A DNA stretch of 64,000 nt from Aspidapion aeneum (GCA_963576565.1 OY755045.1:43954672-44018671), one strand, 5' to 3'. Shown: positions 34,974 to 46,796, numbered from the stretch's first letter. The notes: a model not told the origin generated them from the sequence alone. Made by a program: numbers and translations.

Positions 34974-36634
34974 GGGGAGACTGGGGCACATTTGAACATG
35001 GGGCAGATTAGAACATCTCATTTTTAGAGTTTGTTTCTAAATAAGAGAAATTTTTACTTTATACATAGTTTGGCAACACTGCCGGAAATTACAGACCACT
35101 GAAATTGTGCCGTTTAGCCTTCATTCTGTGATTCGCCAGGCAAGTAAAAGGTTAGAGCTTCTTAGGCTAACATTTTTAAGGGTTTGATTTTGATTTTTAA
35201 GGTATTTTATTTGAAAGAGGTAAGTCTTAGGCATATTTTGTTGATACTTTTTAATTGTTTTAACTTTTTTGTGTAAAAAAAATACAACTTAATAAAAATG
35301 TTATGTTGCGGGGCACATTTGAATGTAATTTTTGGGGCACATTTGAACACAAGGAATTAGGTGTTTTATGAATTTTTAAACCAAAAATTAATAAACCAAA
35401 ATATGGAATGAGGTACTTTCTAAATTTGTGAAGCCAAAAAAATAACAAAAAATAATTTTTTTAGGGTTTAGATGGTAAGAAATTATGTGAAAAACAGAAA
35501 AGCAACATACACAGAAGAAGATTGAAAGCAGCAATACAGGCTGTGTGAGGGCAAAGAATGAGCTTGAGGGATGCTGCAGAAAACTATGGAATCTCATGTA
35601 CAGTTTTACATTATCGCCTTAAAAAAATTGTGATAAAAGATGATGGTACAGTGAGGTCCTCTGTTGTCAAGCATGAATGTAATACCAAATACTCGAGCCG
35701 ACAGGTATTTTTAACAGAGCAGGAAGCAGCATTGGTTGAGTATGCCAAAAATTCTTCGAAAATGTGCTATGGTCTCACCTACAAGCAACTAAAGGTACTT
35801 GCATTTGATTATGCTACCAAACTAAATTTAAAAATACCTCCAAGTTGGACAAAAAAAAGGGCTGGGGACGACTGGCTTTATGGCTTTATGAAGCGACATC
35901 AGGATATTAGTATTCGTAAGCCTGAAAATACTTCCCTTTTCTGTTTGACTTCCTTTAACAAAACTAATGTAGAAGAGTTTTTTGAGAACTGAGCTCTTGG
36001 AGCAAAACCTTATACAGCAGGCCAAATATATAATCTGGATGAGACCAGGGTTGCCACTGTTTTGCAAGCTCCAAATATCATTGCTCCAAAAGGAGCCACA
36101 CAAGTAGGGCAAGCAGTCTCTGCAGAAAGAGGGCAATCAATAACTCTCTGCATGGTAATTAATGCTGAGGGAAATGCCTTACCACCTGTTTTATCTATCC
36201 TCATTCTCAAGTGAATCAGGCTATGATTGAAGGTGGCCCACCCGGAAATATCATTTTGGCCAATAGTCCTAGTAGCCACTGGATGACCCAGGCACTTTTG
36301 TGCAAAGGCAAAGTGTACCCAAAATGATCCTATCCTCATGCTTATGGATAACCATGAGTTAAAATACGATTTTTGTTAAGTAGTTAAGGTGTTCAAATGT
36401 GCCCCAGAGATGTTCAAATCTACCCCGACTTGGGGGCACATTTGAACAGTTGTCAGCCTTATTAATTTTTTTTTTCATAGTTTTCCTTTAATATATTTTT
36501 TAAAGTTTTTGTTAAATATAAGTTCTTTTTTAGTCAAAGTTTAGGTACAAAACAAAATAAAAGTTCAGTAAAAAAAATTAGGATACTTTTTTTATCATTT
36601 TCGTTTTTTTGTTCAAATGTGCCCCACTCTCCCC
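34974..36634 (+). mobile_element. Pogo-like DNA transposon with TA target sites
   Basis: Terminal inverted repeats GGGGAGACTGGGGCACATTT and its complement, with one mismatch in about 25 bases, are each flanked by TA. The core motif GGGGCACATTTGAAC or a close variant occurs about eight times, always near the ends: near 34985, 35001, 35309, 35334, 36396, 36414, 36432 and 36610. The transposase inside is broken and its C-terminal third is missing. Overall length is 1.66 kb. Confidence 0.88.
35472..36380 (+). pseudogene. Pogo/Tigger-like transposase (broken)
   Basis: Cut-and-paste transposase of the pogo type. From ATG 35472 it reads MVRNYVKNRKATYTEE, then after a frameshift and stop a psq-type helix-turn-helix (MSLRDAAENYGISCTVLHYR), then a second DNA-binding region with WLYGFMKRHQDISIRKPE. 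After a TGA at 35990 the DDE core follows: IYNLDETRVATV with the first Asp, APKGATQVGQAVSAERG, NALPPV, and then after more frameshifts ANSPSSHWMTQA and LMDNHE with the second Asp. It ends there, so the third catalytic residue is lost. Several shifts and stops make it a clear pseudogene, but divergence is modest. Confidence 0.82.
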
Positions 36635-36639
36635 TACCT

Positions 36640-37440
36640 GACGCATTAAAAAAAAATCATTTAAAGATTTTACCTGTAACTCATGAGTTATAGTTTACAA
36701 ATACTAATTTTTAAAGTACCTATGTAAAGGGGAAAAGATTAAATTTATTTTCTTTATGCTAACCATATACAAAAAAAATTAATTTTAATTTAATTTAAAA
36801 CCTCATTCCAATCACAAAAAAATTATAATGGACTGATCTGACCTTTATTTCTGCATTTCTCCATGATTCTGCTTAATGATATGGATGCATCTGGACTACA
36901 CTTGTTGGTGGACTCCTTCCAGGACGAACAATCAACCCGGACGGGCACAGCTACCTTAGCCGAGAATGACTAACAAAAGCTGATGTGTACGATTGAACCT
37001 TACAGTGGCGCACAGAACACCAAAAGGAGAGTCTCCAGCCAGAACATGGCGTCTCACACTGAGTTCGTTTCGTTCGTTTCCAGAAGTATTGGCTTTATCC
37101 TTCTTGGACAGTTAGCCAGTTACAAAGCCGTGGGCCTTAAGGTTGTCTGGTTATGTACCACCTAAGACCCGGGTTTCGTGTCTCTTTCTCTGATTCTCTT
37201 CTGTCAGATTATTCTTCTTAAAATTGGATTATATTTTTGTCTATGTAGATCTTAAAACAATGTCTCAGGTTTTTTTTTTAATTTCTTTGTTTATTTCTGT
37301 AGAATTTTGTCTTTTCTGCTCGCCTTCTCTCCGCTTCGCTCTTCTATATTCTTTCTTCACCTTCTGATTCTTGCTTCTTCCGTTTCTTTGATGCTCCCAA
37401 GTTCTTTATTCTTTACTTTCCCCTACTAATATGACGTTTT
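36640..37440. other. Unassigned; possible LINE 3' UTR
   Basis: A less AT-biased stretch at 36840-37180, read on the - strand, could be the 3' untranslated part of the LINE at 37.7-41.9 kb. It contains no coding match. The rest is pyrimidine-rich. Confidence 0.35.
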
Positions 37441-37830
37441 TTTTTCCTTTTTATGGCACACTCACACCCCTTTCATTCTACTCTATCATACAAAGACATC
37501 ACAACATGTTAAAACAAACAATTAGTCTAAAATATTTTTTTTTCCTTCTTTTTATTTTCTCTAAAATTCCATCATTTATTTTATTTTTTTTTCCCAATTA
37601 ATTATATATGTTAAGACATATATATATAGTTATCCATCTATATATATATTTTTTTTAAATATAAATATATTTTTTTTATTTTATTTATATATAATGTTTT
37701 TTTTTTACTCTATGAATTTTAGGTTTAGAAGCATTGCTCCCTATTATGGGCAAGTGGCCTTGTAGACCTAGACTTTCTGGTTTTATGATATGGCGAAAGA
37801 GAAGTAAAGACAGGTCTCAGGTCTCCCAAG

Positions 37831-39321
37831 TTACAGTTTTATAGAATTATCATTTAAAAACTTCATTATGATCTTATTTTTTTGGTTGGTTATGTTACTC
37901 AAAACTGATTTCATGGATATCGGGCCCCCCATGGTCCCCGCCAGGGCTCTGTATATGTCAAAATTTGGCAGTTTGTTAATTGGGCACTCAAAAAATATGT
38001 GTTCCAGGTTTTCCACCCCTCCACACTCACAGAGGGGTGACTCTATAATGTTAATTCTATTCAGGTGTTGTGAAGTCAAGCAGTGTCCAGTTCGCATTCT
38101 TATTATGGTTGTAATATTTTTCCTATTTATAAAGTTGATTTTTTCATACCACGGTTGTGTCGGAAATCCCATCTGGAGGTGTTCATACCAGGAGTTTTTT
38201 TCTTTTAGTTGTTCTTCCCATTTTCTCTTGAAGCGGTTAATTGTTTTTTCTTTTGTTATATGTTGAATGTCTTCAATTGTATAATTTAATTGTTTTGGGA
38301 TATTTAAAACTCTTCCTATGTTGGCAAGCTTATCAGCCTCCTCATTCCCCAGAACTCCCACATGTCCTCGCATCCATGCAACCAAGACCTGAGCATTCTG
38401 ATTCATCAGCGTTAGCAAGATTTTGGTATTTAAAGTTATAAAATCTTGTTTGGCATCTATTTTACTTCTTTTAAGTTTTTCCACTGCACTTTTAGAATCT
38501 GTGCACAACAAGATATTACTAATATCCTTCTATAGACAGAATCTCAGACCCTCGTTGATCGCACACATCTCTGCATTGCATATGTTTGTGTTGTCTGGCA
38601 ATCTCCCTGAAAAGTTAAACCTGATCTCTGGTTTGTGAACTTCAAACCCAACCTTCTGTCCCACTTTTGAAGCATCTGTGTAAACAAAGCAGTGTGTTCC
38701 CCGATATTTTTCTGATTTCTCCAAGAACTCTTTATTTCCTGTCATTATATTTTTGCTTATGTTGAGGTCCAAAACATTTGCCTTTTGTTGCTGGATTTCA
38801 TATTCTTCCTTGTAGCATGGGAGAACCCTATCTTTTCTAAGGCTATTTATGTGTTTTTCAATTTCTAAGTATGTTCTCAGGAGTAATGTTGTTTTTGATA
38901 GGTCTATGTTTTTATTTAAAACCGTGTTTTTGTATTTTTCAATAATCTTTATTAAGGGATTGTTGACCACACATGCTGCCTTGATTAGGAGTTTCTGGGC
39001 CAGAATTTTTCTTCTAGTATCGAGATCAGTAGTTGCCGTTTCTCCATAAAGTGCCTGGATTGGTGTTGACTTCATACACACTGTAATAAGGCGTAAGCCT
39101 TGATGATAGATAACATCCAATTTCTTTAAATTTTTTACTGAGGTTGGTCCCAGAAAAATGGAGCCGAAGTCCAGGTGCGACCGGACCAGTCCATTAAAGG
39201 CCATTCTTAAGGTTTTTGGGTCAGACCCCCACCAGAAGGCCTTCAGCAAATTGGTTCGTTTTTTTGCTCTTATGATCATATTATTTATGTGTACATCCCA
39301 CTTTAGATTTTTTTGCAACAT
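37831..39321 (-). pseudogene. LINE post-RT and RNase H domains
   Basis: Begins with thumb-like sequence (LKWDVHINNMI, AFWWGSDP, LDFGSIFLGP) and runs into RNase H: FVYTDASKVG, NAEMCAINEGL, then one in-frame TAG near 38533, then LLCTDSKSAV and WMRGHVGVLGNEEADKLAN. The Asp, Glu, Asp and His/Asp catalytic set is present. A C-terminal segment CLTSQHLNRI and CECGGVENLEHIFFECP gives the Cys/His finger. The ORF ends at 37831. Confidence 0.85.
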
Positions 39322-40364
39322 TATCCCTAGATATTTGACCGGGTTTTTATAATTAATAATTTTTCCTCCAATAGGAATGTTTGGTGGTGTTAAGTTTGTT
39401 CTGGTTTTTTTAAACCATATGGCCTCGCACTTTTGTTCAGAGAGAGAGAGAGATTGTGTGACTGTAAAAACTCATTGATAATGTCTAATGCCGTGTTTAC
39501 TTTTTTTGTCATCTGGATTATGTTTTCCCCACTGCAAAACAAAACCAGATCGTCTGCATATCCCATAATTTGCACATTGTTTGGTATAATGTCAAAGACT
39601 TTTTTAATGTAGATGTTAAAAAGGATTGGGCTTAAGGGGGATCCCTGGACCAGTCCCATGGTAGCCTCCCTGGGTCCAATCCTTTCTCCCTCCATATCTT
39701 TTATGAAAATCTGCCTGCTGCTAATTAGGCGATAAATCAAATTACATATTGGAACTGGAATGTTAGCTTCCACTAGCAGATTGTATAACACTTTCACCCT
39801 GACACTATCATATGCTCCCTTGATATCTAGAAAAACTCCTATCACAGTTTCATTTTGGCTGAAGGCCGATTGGATATATGAGGTTAAGAAAGCAATATTA
39901 TTGTTAATTCCCATTCCTTTTCGGAAGCCCATTTTATTTCTTATTATGGTCTCCAATATTTTAACTATACAGGATCCCAAGCCAATTGGTCGATAATTCT
40001 CTGGGTCTTCATGATTTTTATTGGGTTTGGGAAACGCTAAGATGATCTGTTGTCTCCATTTAGGCGGGATAGAGCTCCCATTCCTAATTTTATTAAAGAT
40101 GACAACCAGAGCTAGCAGAGCTATTCGGGGTAGGTGAAAAATCATTGAATATATGATGAAATCCATGCCGGGGGCTGTGTCTCTTTTTTTCTCGCTCAGG
40201 CAACTTTCTAATTCTTCTATGTTAAATTCCATTCTGTCATCATTTTCCCGCTTTAATTGAAATCCTGGAATGATATCCACCGGCGTTAAATTTTCTAATA
40301 TTTTTTTTTGCTGTTTCCTTGTTGGGTTGTTTGTGATAAGTTTTATTGTCTTGTATGTTCGCAA
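39321..40364 (-). pseudogene. LINE reverse transcriptase domain
   Basis: RT motifs in order on the - strand: PKWRQQIILAFPKPNK, ENYRPIGLGSCIVKI, GFRKGMG, FLDIKGAYDSV (motif A, catalytic Asp), GLVQGSPLSPILFNIYI (motif B) and MGYADDLVLFCSG (motif C, YADD). All catalytic residues are intact. The frame slips at a (CT)n run at about 39435-39450 and resumes in another frame with QKCEAIWFKKTRT and the post-RT domain. Upstream of 40364 the link to the endonuclease is also frameshifted. Confidence 0.88.
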
Positions 40365-40768
40365 ATTTTCTAAAAGTTCCCCAGGCTTCCCCCAAATGGG
40401 ACTCCCTGTTTAGCCCGGCACAGAAATTTTGAAATTTGGTTTTTTTCTTTTTTTAAGGAATCTTTTGGTCGAGGCTGTTTTGTTCTTTGCCATGATAAAG
40501 TTTTCCATTGTTGGTGTTTCTCTAAAAGTTTCTAATGCATTTTTTCTGTCTTTGATCTTTTCCGAGCAATCAGTGTCCCACCATGGGTTACCTATTCTAA
40601 CTGGTTTTCTTTTGTTTTTCTTTGGGAGAGTTTCTTCTGCCGTTTGGTCAAGGAAGTTTTCAAACTCCTCATATAATCAGCTATGGTTTTATAGTGGTCC
40701 CAGTCTGCCCTTCTCAAATCATATTTGAGTGAGCTTCCTGTGTTTTTCTTAATTCTGTATCCCTTTTG

Positions 40769-41393
40769 TTATCCCAGTTCACATACTGTGGGAAAGTGAT
40801 CACTTCCTCCGCAGTCCAGAAGTACATCCCATGAAGCTTCATGTCCTAGGTTTTCTGTAATTAGTGTTACGTCTATTGGGCTTGGTCTTTCTCCTGGTTT
40901 TTGTAGGCGTGTAGGCCTTCCGTCATTTAGAGTAACCAGTTTATGGTCCTCCATAGCTTCTATCACTGAGATCCCTTGCCTGTTTCGGTTTTCACTTCCC
41001 CATAGTTCATGGTGGGCATTGAAATCCCCCATGATTATTGATCTTTCTCCCAGAAAAAGTAAGGTTTGTTTGAGTCCAGTTTGAAAATCCTCACAATGCG
41101 GTACAGCATATATGTTGCCAACACATAGGCCATCCATCTGTACTATAATTGCATGAAATTTGGAATCAGATTTAGATATATATTTAATTCTGTTGTACTT
41201 ACTTTATCAATGTGGTGATCCCTCCATAACCATCAAGTCTGTCAACTCTGATGGACTGGTATGATCTCACATGAAATCCAAGCTCCGGTTTAGGCCAGGT
41301 TTCATTTAGGAGTATTATGTCAGGTTCCCATTCTCTGATAAAGGATATTAAGTTAGCCCTATTTGCATTCACACTCTGTATATTCCATTGCAT
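40769..41393 (-). pseudogene. LINE endonuclease domain
   Basis: The N-terminal piece (41393-41199) has MQWNIQSVNANRANL and PDIILLNETW; after a frameshift the rest (41137-40769) has VGNIYAVPH, SIIMGDFNAHHELWGS, a PSPIDVTL segment and CGGSDHFPTVCEL. These are the N, E, D/N and SDH landmarks of apurinic-type LINE endonucleases, all kept. At least one frameshift lies between 41199 and 41137. Confidence 0.85.
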
Positions 41394-41574
41394 TAACCTA
41401 AGTGATGATTTTTGTGGATTGAATTGTGTGATAAAGAGTCAAAGAGTTGACTTGGTATTTTTTTTGGGCTGTTAGAAAAAAGTTTAGTTTATTTGTTGTT
41501 CATTAGCCATTTCATTATTATTTGCTTTCCCATAATCTTTGCTAAATGCTGTGTTGTTTTTGTTGTTCATTTTC

Positions 41575-41895
41575 AGTGCTAAAATTCAAATTAAATGTTG
41601 GAGCGACTACTGGCCCGATTCCTGCACCCACGGTACTGGACCCTCCAGAGTGCACTTCCGACTCATTGTTCACCATTGGAAGGGGGCTCTGGCAGTCCAT
41701 ACTCCTTCCATTGGGCGATTCTAGGCATTCATTATGTTCTTGTGAGTTAAACCCTTTTCTTTTTACTATTTTCTTCCTATGCGGAGATTGTTCTTCAGTT
41801 CCTGGTCTTTTATTGTGTTGCGGGCTAGTTTCTTGAGTTGGATAGTTTTGTGTCCTCCCTAAAGGCTCCGTCCCTCCTTCTGAAGAGAAGGAAAA
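41575..41895 (-). pseudogene. LINE ORF1 (gag-like) C-terminal remnant
   Basis: The - strand frame reads SSEGGTEPLGRTQNYPTQET, then SPQHNKRPGTEEQSPHRKKI and a serine/proline/asparagine-rich tail. This composition is usual for the end of ORF1 in I/R1-group LINEs. The upstream zinc-knuckle part is not found. Confidence 0.5.
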
Positions 41896-41899
41896 CTTC

Positions 41900-42620
41900 T
41901 AGGATCATATTGATAGTTTACTCTTTTCTGAAATCTTTAATGGCAAACAAGCCTTTCAAGGAAATAAATACAGTAAATAATTTTGGTGCACCTAAAAATT
42001 ATTTACGGAATAAAAATGGCGTGATCAAAATCAGACTGAAAACCAGTTTTTGTTTGACACTTCTAGAACAAATATTAGCAAGGTTAAGGGGGCGGTGCAT
42101 TTATAAATGATCACCTGATGGTACTTGGAAATTATTATTATAGATTATATTAAAACATCATATATTATAATTAAACAAATGAATAAAATTGATCAATACT
42201 TTTTAAGCTTTATATTTTACAATTTTATTTAGTATTTTTAATAATATATAGCGTTTAACTACAGGTATGAAACAAGTGGGTATTATTTAAAAATGTGGTT
42301 TGTTTAATTAAAGGCTTTTTTATAAATTTTAAAATTAAAAACACCAACATAATTAATTAATACTTTCAACATTTCTAGGATAACCAAAATATGGTGAATC
42401 TAAAAACACAGAGGCTAAAAATATGCATATTGTAAGTTTAACAATATTGTTGTTCAAGTATGCTGCTTATGAAAATATGGTTTTTTCAATTTAAAAATTT
42501 TGATGTTAACAATGTGGTAATATTAAACTGAACACATTAAATGTTTGAAATAATCAAAATTCAATTGATCTAAAAATGTGTAAGTTAATATTATGCATTA
42601 TGTAAATTTAAAAATTCTTT
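41900..42620. other. AT-rich DNA, no gene recognised
   Basis: Short open frames only; the 42130-42620 part is rich in AATTTAA-type phrases similar to 33120-33420 on the other strand. Confidence 0.4.
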
Positions 42621-42639
42621 TTTTTCTGTGCGCGCCCCT

Positions 42640-43740
42640 GAGAAATAGGCAAATTACAGATAAACAACAAGAAAAAAAGCTGGGTTAGTGACTATCCTCT
42701 AAACTTATTTCGAAGGGGTGTGCAATAGACCTGAGATACATGGCGCCGTTCATAAAAAAAATGTTTTTTAATTTTGAAAAGGGTTAGCAGTTCACACACA
42801 CTGTTTGCTGTAATTATTGGTTAGCAATTTTTTTGCTATATTTAATAAAACCAAACGAAATGGGCAGCTATTTTTCGACAATAAGATTTTAGCTCTTCAT
42901 TCTGCTGCAACTCTATCAGCTATATTTCACTTAAATTTGCTAAATGGGTATTTATTTAACAGTAATCAGATTTTAACTTCTTTTATGAAGATTTTTTGTT
43001 TGTAATAGCAGGCAAATTGGATTTTAGTTAAAATGGCGACAAATTGGTTGTGCCAATATTTTTACAGCAAAAAATACCGGTGAGAAACAGCCATGCTGAC
43101 TACCAGCAATAACGGTGTTTAGTTGAGAGGGTTGTTGAAGATTTCTTAAAACATCCTTAAGTCGATTGGTACTAGATCACACAACTGTAAGTCACCGTTT
43201 ATTATTTGGCGTTGAGGCCCTGCTACTTAATTAAGCCTAGGGCGCTTCGGCCACCCATGGGGCGCCAGTAGCCTCGGGGCGGGGGGGGGCAAACCCCCCG
43301 CCCCCCCCCCCACGCTACGTCACTGCTGCAATTTGAAAGAGACGTCCTGTGTGATAAATCCAATATAGCGGCTCTTTTTATTGTTTTTTTTTTTAATTTT
43401 GGGTAATAATAGTTAGTTTTACAGAAAAACTGTTAATACGTTTGTAGTGAAGAAATTAGTTTTATATTTTAAAAACTAACAAAGATACAATTTTTTTTTA
43501 AACAAATAAAAATGCAAAAAAATTTACACAAGAATTTTTGCCCAGTTAGGCGACTCGTGACGTAGGTTGACATTAGCACCACGACATAAATTGTAATTTT
43601 GGAACATACTCATTTGCATCTCTTTTTAAAGCACAGCTTATTTTTTATTGCTGTCCAACTCATAGCGCTGCACAGTGGGCTCCCGGATCTGATTTTTGAC
43701 CAAAATTAGAAAAATAGGTTTTGTAACAATATTTTGTTTT
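42640..43740. other. No gene; GC-rich patch at 43240-43320
   Basis: The patch holds long G and C runs like the interior of the hAT-type MITE at 25949, but I could not define its ends. The rest is AT-rich. Confidence 0.4.
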
Positions 43741-43759
43741 GAAATGAGAAAGAAGTATG

Positions 43760-44235
43760 TACAATCAAAATGGCGAATCCAAAATGGCCAAGATTTTTCT
43801 ATTTATGAACCCGTAAGTATTAAATTTAGAGTTAATAGTCGCTAAATATGATTTTTGAATTAAATTTAAAAAAACTTATTTACCAATAGGTTTCAAATTT
43901 GGAACTTTGGCGTGTCTAAAGTCGTTGAGTATTATTATAAAATCAAACTTAAAAATTATATGACGGATCCAAAAGGGCAGAGTTTTCTATTTATGAACCG
44001 ATATGTATCAAAATTGAAACTTTGGGGTGTGTAAAGCCGATAATTAGGATTTTTGACTCAAAAATGCAGAACCTTTACATTTTTAAACCGATATGTATTA
44101 TATCTGGAACTCTGCGGTTTTTAACGCCGCTTATTATTATTTTTTACTCAAACAAAAAATACCTGCATGGCGGACCCAAAATCTTTATCCTATAGACTAT
44201 CCTATATTTATAAACCGATTTGTGTGAAACCTGGT
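43760..44235. repeat. Degenerate tandem repeat with ATGGCGGATCC module
   Basis: Roughly 105-190-bp units, each with a GGCGRAYCCAAAA phrase followed by TTTATGAACCGATATGTAT or a variant and a GGAACTTTGG-type phrase (43768, 43957, 44063, 44159). The same module lies in the foldback spacer at 29978-30140. Confidence 0.65.
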
Positions 44236-44239
44236 ACTT

Positions 44240-45573
44240 AGGTTATTTAAGGTTAAAGCTTACTATGTAATGTGTAACAAAGCTGCATTGAAAAGCATGA
44301 GGAGTTTACATAATAACATAAACTAAAAATCAAACTAAAAATTAAAAATATTAAAAAAGTTAAACGGTATTATTCTTTGCCTCTAACAAAAACTAAAAAA
44401 TAATACAAACGCAAAGAAATTCAAGGAACCCTAGAAGACGCATCCCCATTATTTAATAGGCAAATTCATTCATCATGCATGAAATCTCAGAAAATTTTGC
44501 CGAATCCTCGCAGGCAACACTGTAAGAGGTATAAAAGAGAAATCGAGGAAAAAACCATGGGCGTGCAGATTTTGTTGAAAATAAAATAAATATATTATAG
44601 ACATTTTCCTATAAAATTTTTGCACCCAAAATTATAAAATTTAAATAAGTGTAAAATATTACCGGTACAGCTTTGACAGCCAATCTATTTAAATGACTCT
44701 TTTTACAGAATTAATTTTTTTATCGATTTATAATATTAGAAATCAATAACTTATTTACAGCTGGTAATTTCCGTAGTTTTGATTTTTATTATTTTTCCCT
44801 AAAGATAAGAAATCTACTTTATATTATTTTTTTCTGGATATAGAAAAGTGTTACTTTAATCCCTAAAATTTAAAATACAGGTAAAAGTGTTTCTTTTTAT
44901 TTCAAATTGTCAAAGATGTTTTTTTAGCTTTTTACTCTTTCACCTTGGTAATACATTGCTCTTAGTAAATTTTTTACAGTAAGTAGATTTGTTCTGTTAA
45001 AAAAAGTCAAAAACTCCGAATTATGTACTAAGACCTTGAGATATTTATCAAAATGTTTGCATCAGGATTTAAAGAGTCTATTTGATCCCCCAGTGTACAG
45101 GGTGCATTTTCGACACTTTTGGGTGTTTTCGGTTTCTATGTTTATAATATTGATATGCGATGTTTACCATCATTATTCTCTTCAAACTAAAACACACTAA
45201 GGTGTAGTCGTTTTTTCTTCAATCTTCTCTAGAAGTTCCCGAAACCACCCAAATGATAAAAATGGGACACCCTATACTTATAATATAGATTTTTTGTTAT
45301 ATTTTATCAGCAAAACTCTTGCCTCGAAATAAAAAGCACTCATTGGTTTATTTTACCAAAATCCATTCATTAGTTTATTAAACTCTAGCAATTAGTTTTT
45401 TTTGAAAATATTTGGTATGAGTCTGTGTTTTTTTACATTTGCAAATGTTAAAAAATTAGACTTATTCAGTTTTATCAACAAAATACTTTTGATTTCCATA
45501 AAAAAATCTATTTAATTTTTATTTACCAAATAAAATAAAAATGAAAAAATCTTATTTATAATTAAGTGATTAT
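44240..45573. other. No gene recognised
   Basis: AT-rich, with a CAGGGTGCATTTTCGACACT phrase (45098) and ATGGGACACCCTATA (45265) that look like opposing mariner-type MITE ends, so 45098-45280 may be a small MITE. Confidence 0.4.
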
Positions 45574-45577
45574 TATA

Positions 45578-46238
45578 CAGGGTGTCCCATAACTTAGGCG
45601 CCATAGTGCAGCAGGTGATAGAGGAGGTTATTTCCAAGAAAAAAGTTTATATAACATGGGGTCAACATTCATCTGTTTTTAAGATATAGAATTTTTAAAG
45701 AGGAGTTGGTGAAAACGGGTTATACAAAAAAAAATCTGTCACAGCCAGCTAAATACTCAGCTAATTGTGATAAGAAAATGTGGTACTCCTTTTTTGATAA
45801 TATTACAAGTGGAAGAGGTTGTCAAAATAACCTCGAAAATGTATAAAAAATAATAATTTCTTTTAAATTAATTTTTGCTTTCTCTTTTAAAAAATATCAA
45901 TAATATTTCATTATTATGTCTCGCTAGAGACTTGTTTTTATTAACAAAAAATATTTAAAAAACATTGCATTTAATATGGCATTCATAAAAGTTAATGCCA
46001 AAAAAATAGTATTTTCTAAAAAAATTGACTGGCTAACTTTTTTCAAATTAATTTTTTTTAATTAATTTCAATTTACTGCTTTTGTTCTAATACAAGACTA
46101 CCCAATTTCATATTTTTACTGCGTTTTTTTAAAAAGTTATTATCACAAAAGTTAAAAAAATTGCCAACAACAAGTTTTTGATCAGACATACCTCCTCTAT
46201 CACGTTGGCCTATGGCCCCTAAGTTATGGGAGACCCTG
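45578..46238. mobile_element. Palindromic TA-flanked MITE, copy 2 (661 bp)
   Basis: Ends CAGGGTGTCCCATAACTTAG and CTAAGTTATGGGAGACCCTG are inverted repeats flanked by TA. It matches 17765-18491 along most of its length, including GTGCAGCAGGTGATAGAGGA and AAGTTTATATAACATGG. Non-coding. Confidence 0.85.
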
Positions 46239-46243
46239 TATAT

Positions 46244-46556
46244 ACAAACATTATTAAATTTGGCAAATATAAGAATTAAGAACAATATTTTAATCCATTT
46301 GACTCAAGGCTCTCTTTTAATTAATCACCAGGGACTATGCAGTAAGTAAGTGAAAAGGAAGTTAAAACTCTTTTTTTTCTGTGTAAAAGTAGGTACTACC
46401 TTTTTTCTTCTTATAGTTATATTTGTTAATTCTAACTACTTTTTTACATCATTACATGATCGAACATCAAAAACAACCAGTGATAATATATTATGTATAC
46501 TTTATAATAAAAAGAGATAGTTGAATATTTAACTACTAACTGAACTGAACTAGTCT
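46244..46556. other. Nothing recognised
   Basis: AT-rich flank between the MITE and the THAP exon. Confidence 0.4.
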
Positions 46557-46796
46557 TTAACACCTGACCTTGGGCAAGGCATTTGGTACAAGATAGTGCC
46601 TACTAGGTGCTAAACGAACATACTGAGGATCAAAGTGGTCATAACAAAGACATGCCCATTTTGACAGAATTTTTTCCTTATTAAGGCCAATAATCTCCCT
46701 CCAAAGCTCTCTCTTGTTTGGATCAGTGGGGAACCTAGTAAACTCATAAATTTGAATATTTTTAAAATGTTTAATAACTGTACAGTAGCATGACAT
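46557..46796 (-). CDS. THAP zinc-finger domain exon
   Basis: The - strand frame starting at ATG 46796 encodes 79 residues with the layout of a THAP domain, a C2CH zinc-coordinating DNA-binding module: MSCYC at the start, FTRFPTDPNKRELW with the invariant Pro and Trp, LSKWACLCYDHFDP with the CxxH pair, and LVPNALP with the closing proline. The first cysteine pair has the spacing CxC instead of the usual C-x2-4-C, so zinc binding may be altered. The stop TAA follows RC, but CAG|GTGTTAAAG just before it could be a splice donor, making this a first exon. It could belong to a host gene or to a P-element/THAP-type transposon; no partner exons were recognised. Confidence 0.6.
   Translation of the reverse strand: MSCYCTVIKHFKNIQIYEFTRFPTDPNKRELWREIIGLNKEKILSKWACLCYDHFDPQYVRLAPSRHYLVPNALPKVRC

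Larger units (their letters stand above)
37700..41895 (-). mobile_element. RNase H-bearing LINE (I/R1 group), nearly complete ORF2
   Basis: Read on the - strand: ORF1 tail remnants (41895-41575), endonuclease (41393-40769), reverse transcriptase (40364-39390 and on), RNase H (about 38720-38250), a C-terminal Cys/His segment, stop at 37831 and an A-rich end near 37705. Presence of RNase H after RT places it near the I, R1, LOA or Outcast clades rather than Jockey proper or RTE. Damage is limited to a few frameshifts and one in-frame stop, so the insertion looks fairly young. The 3' end could lie further left. Confidence 0.85.

Noticed and set aside
39760..39996. Sense-strand frames across the RNase H-bearing LINE
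   Set aside because: They are antisense shadows of the RT and RNase H coding on the - strand.
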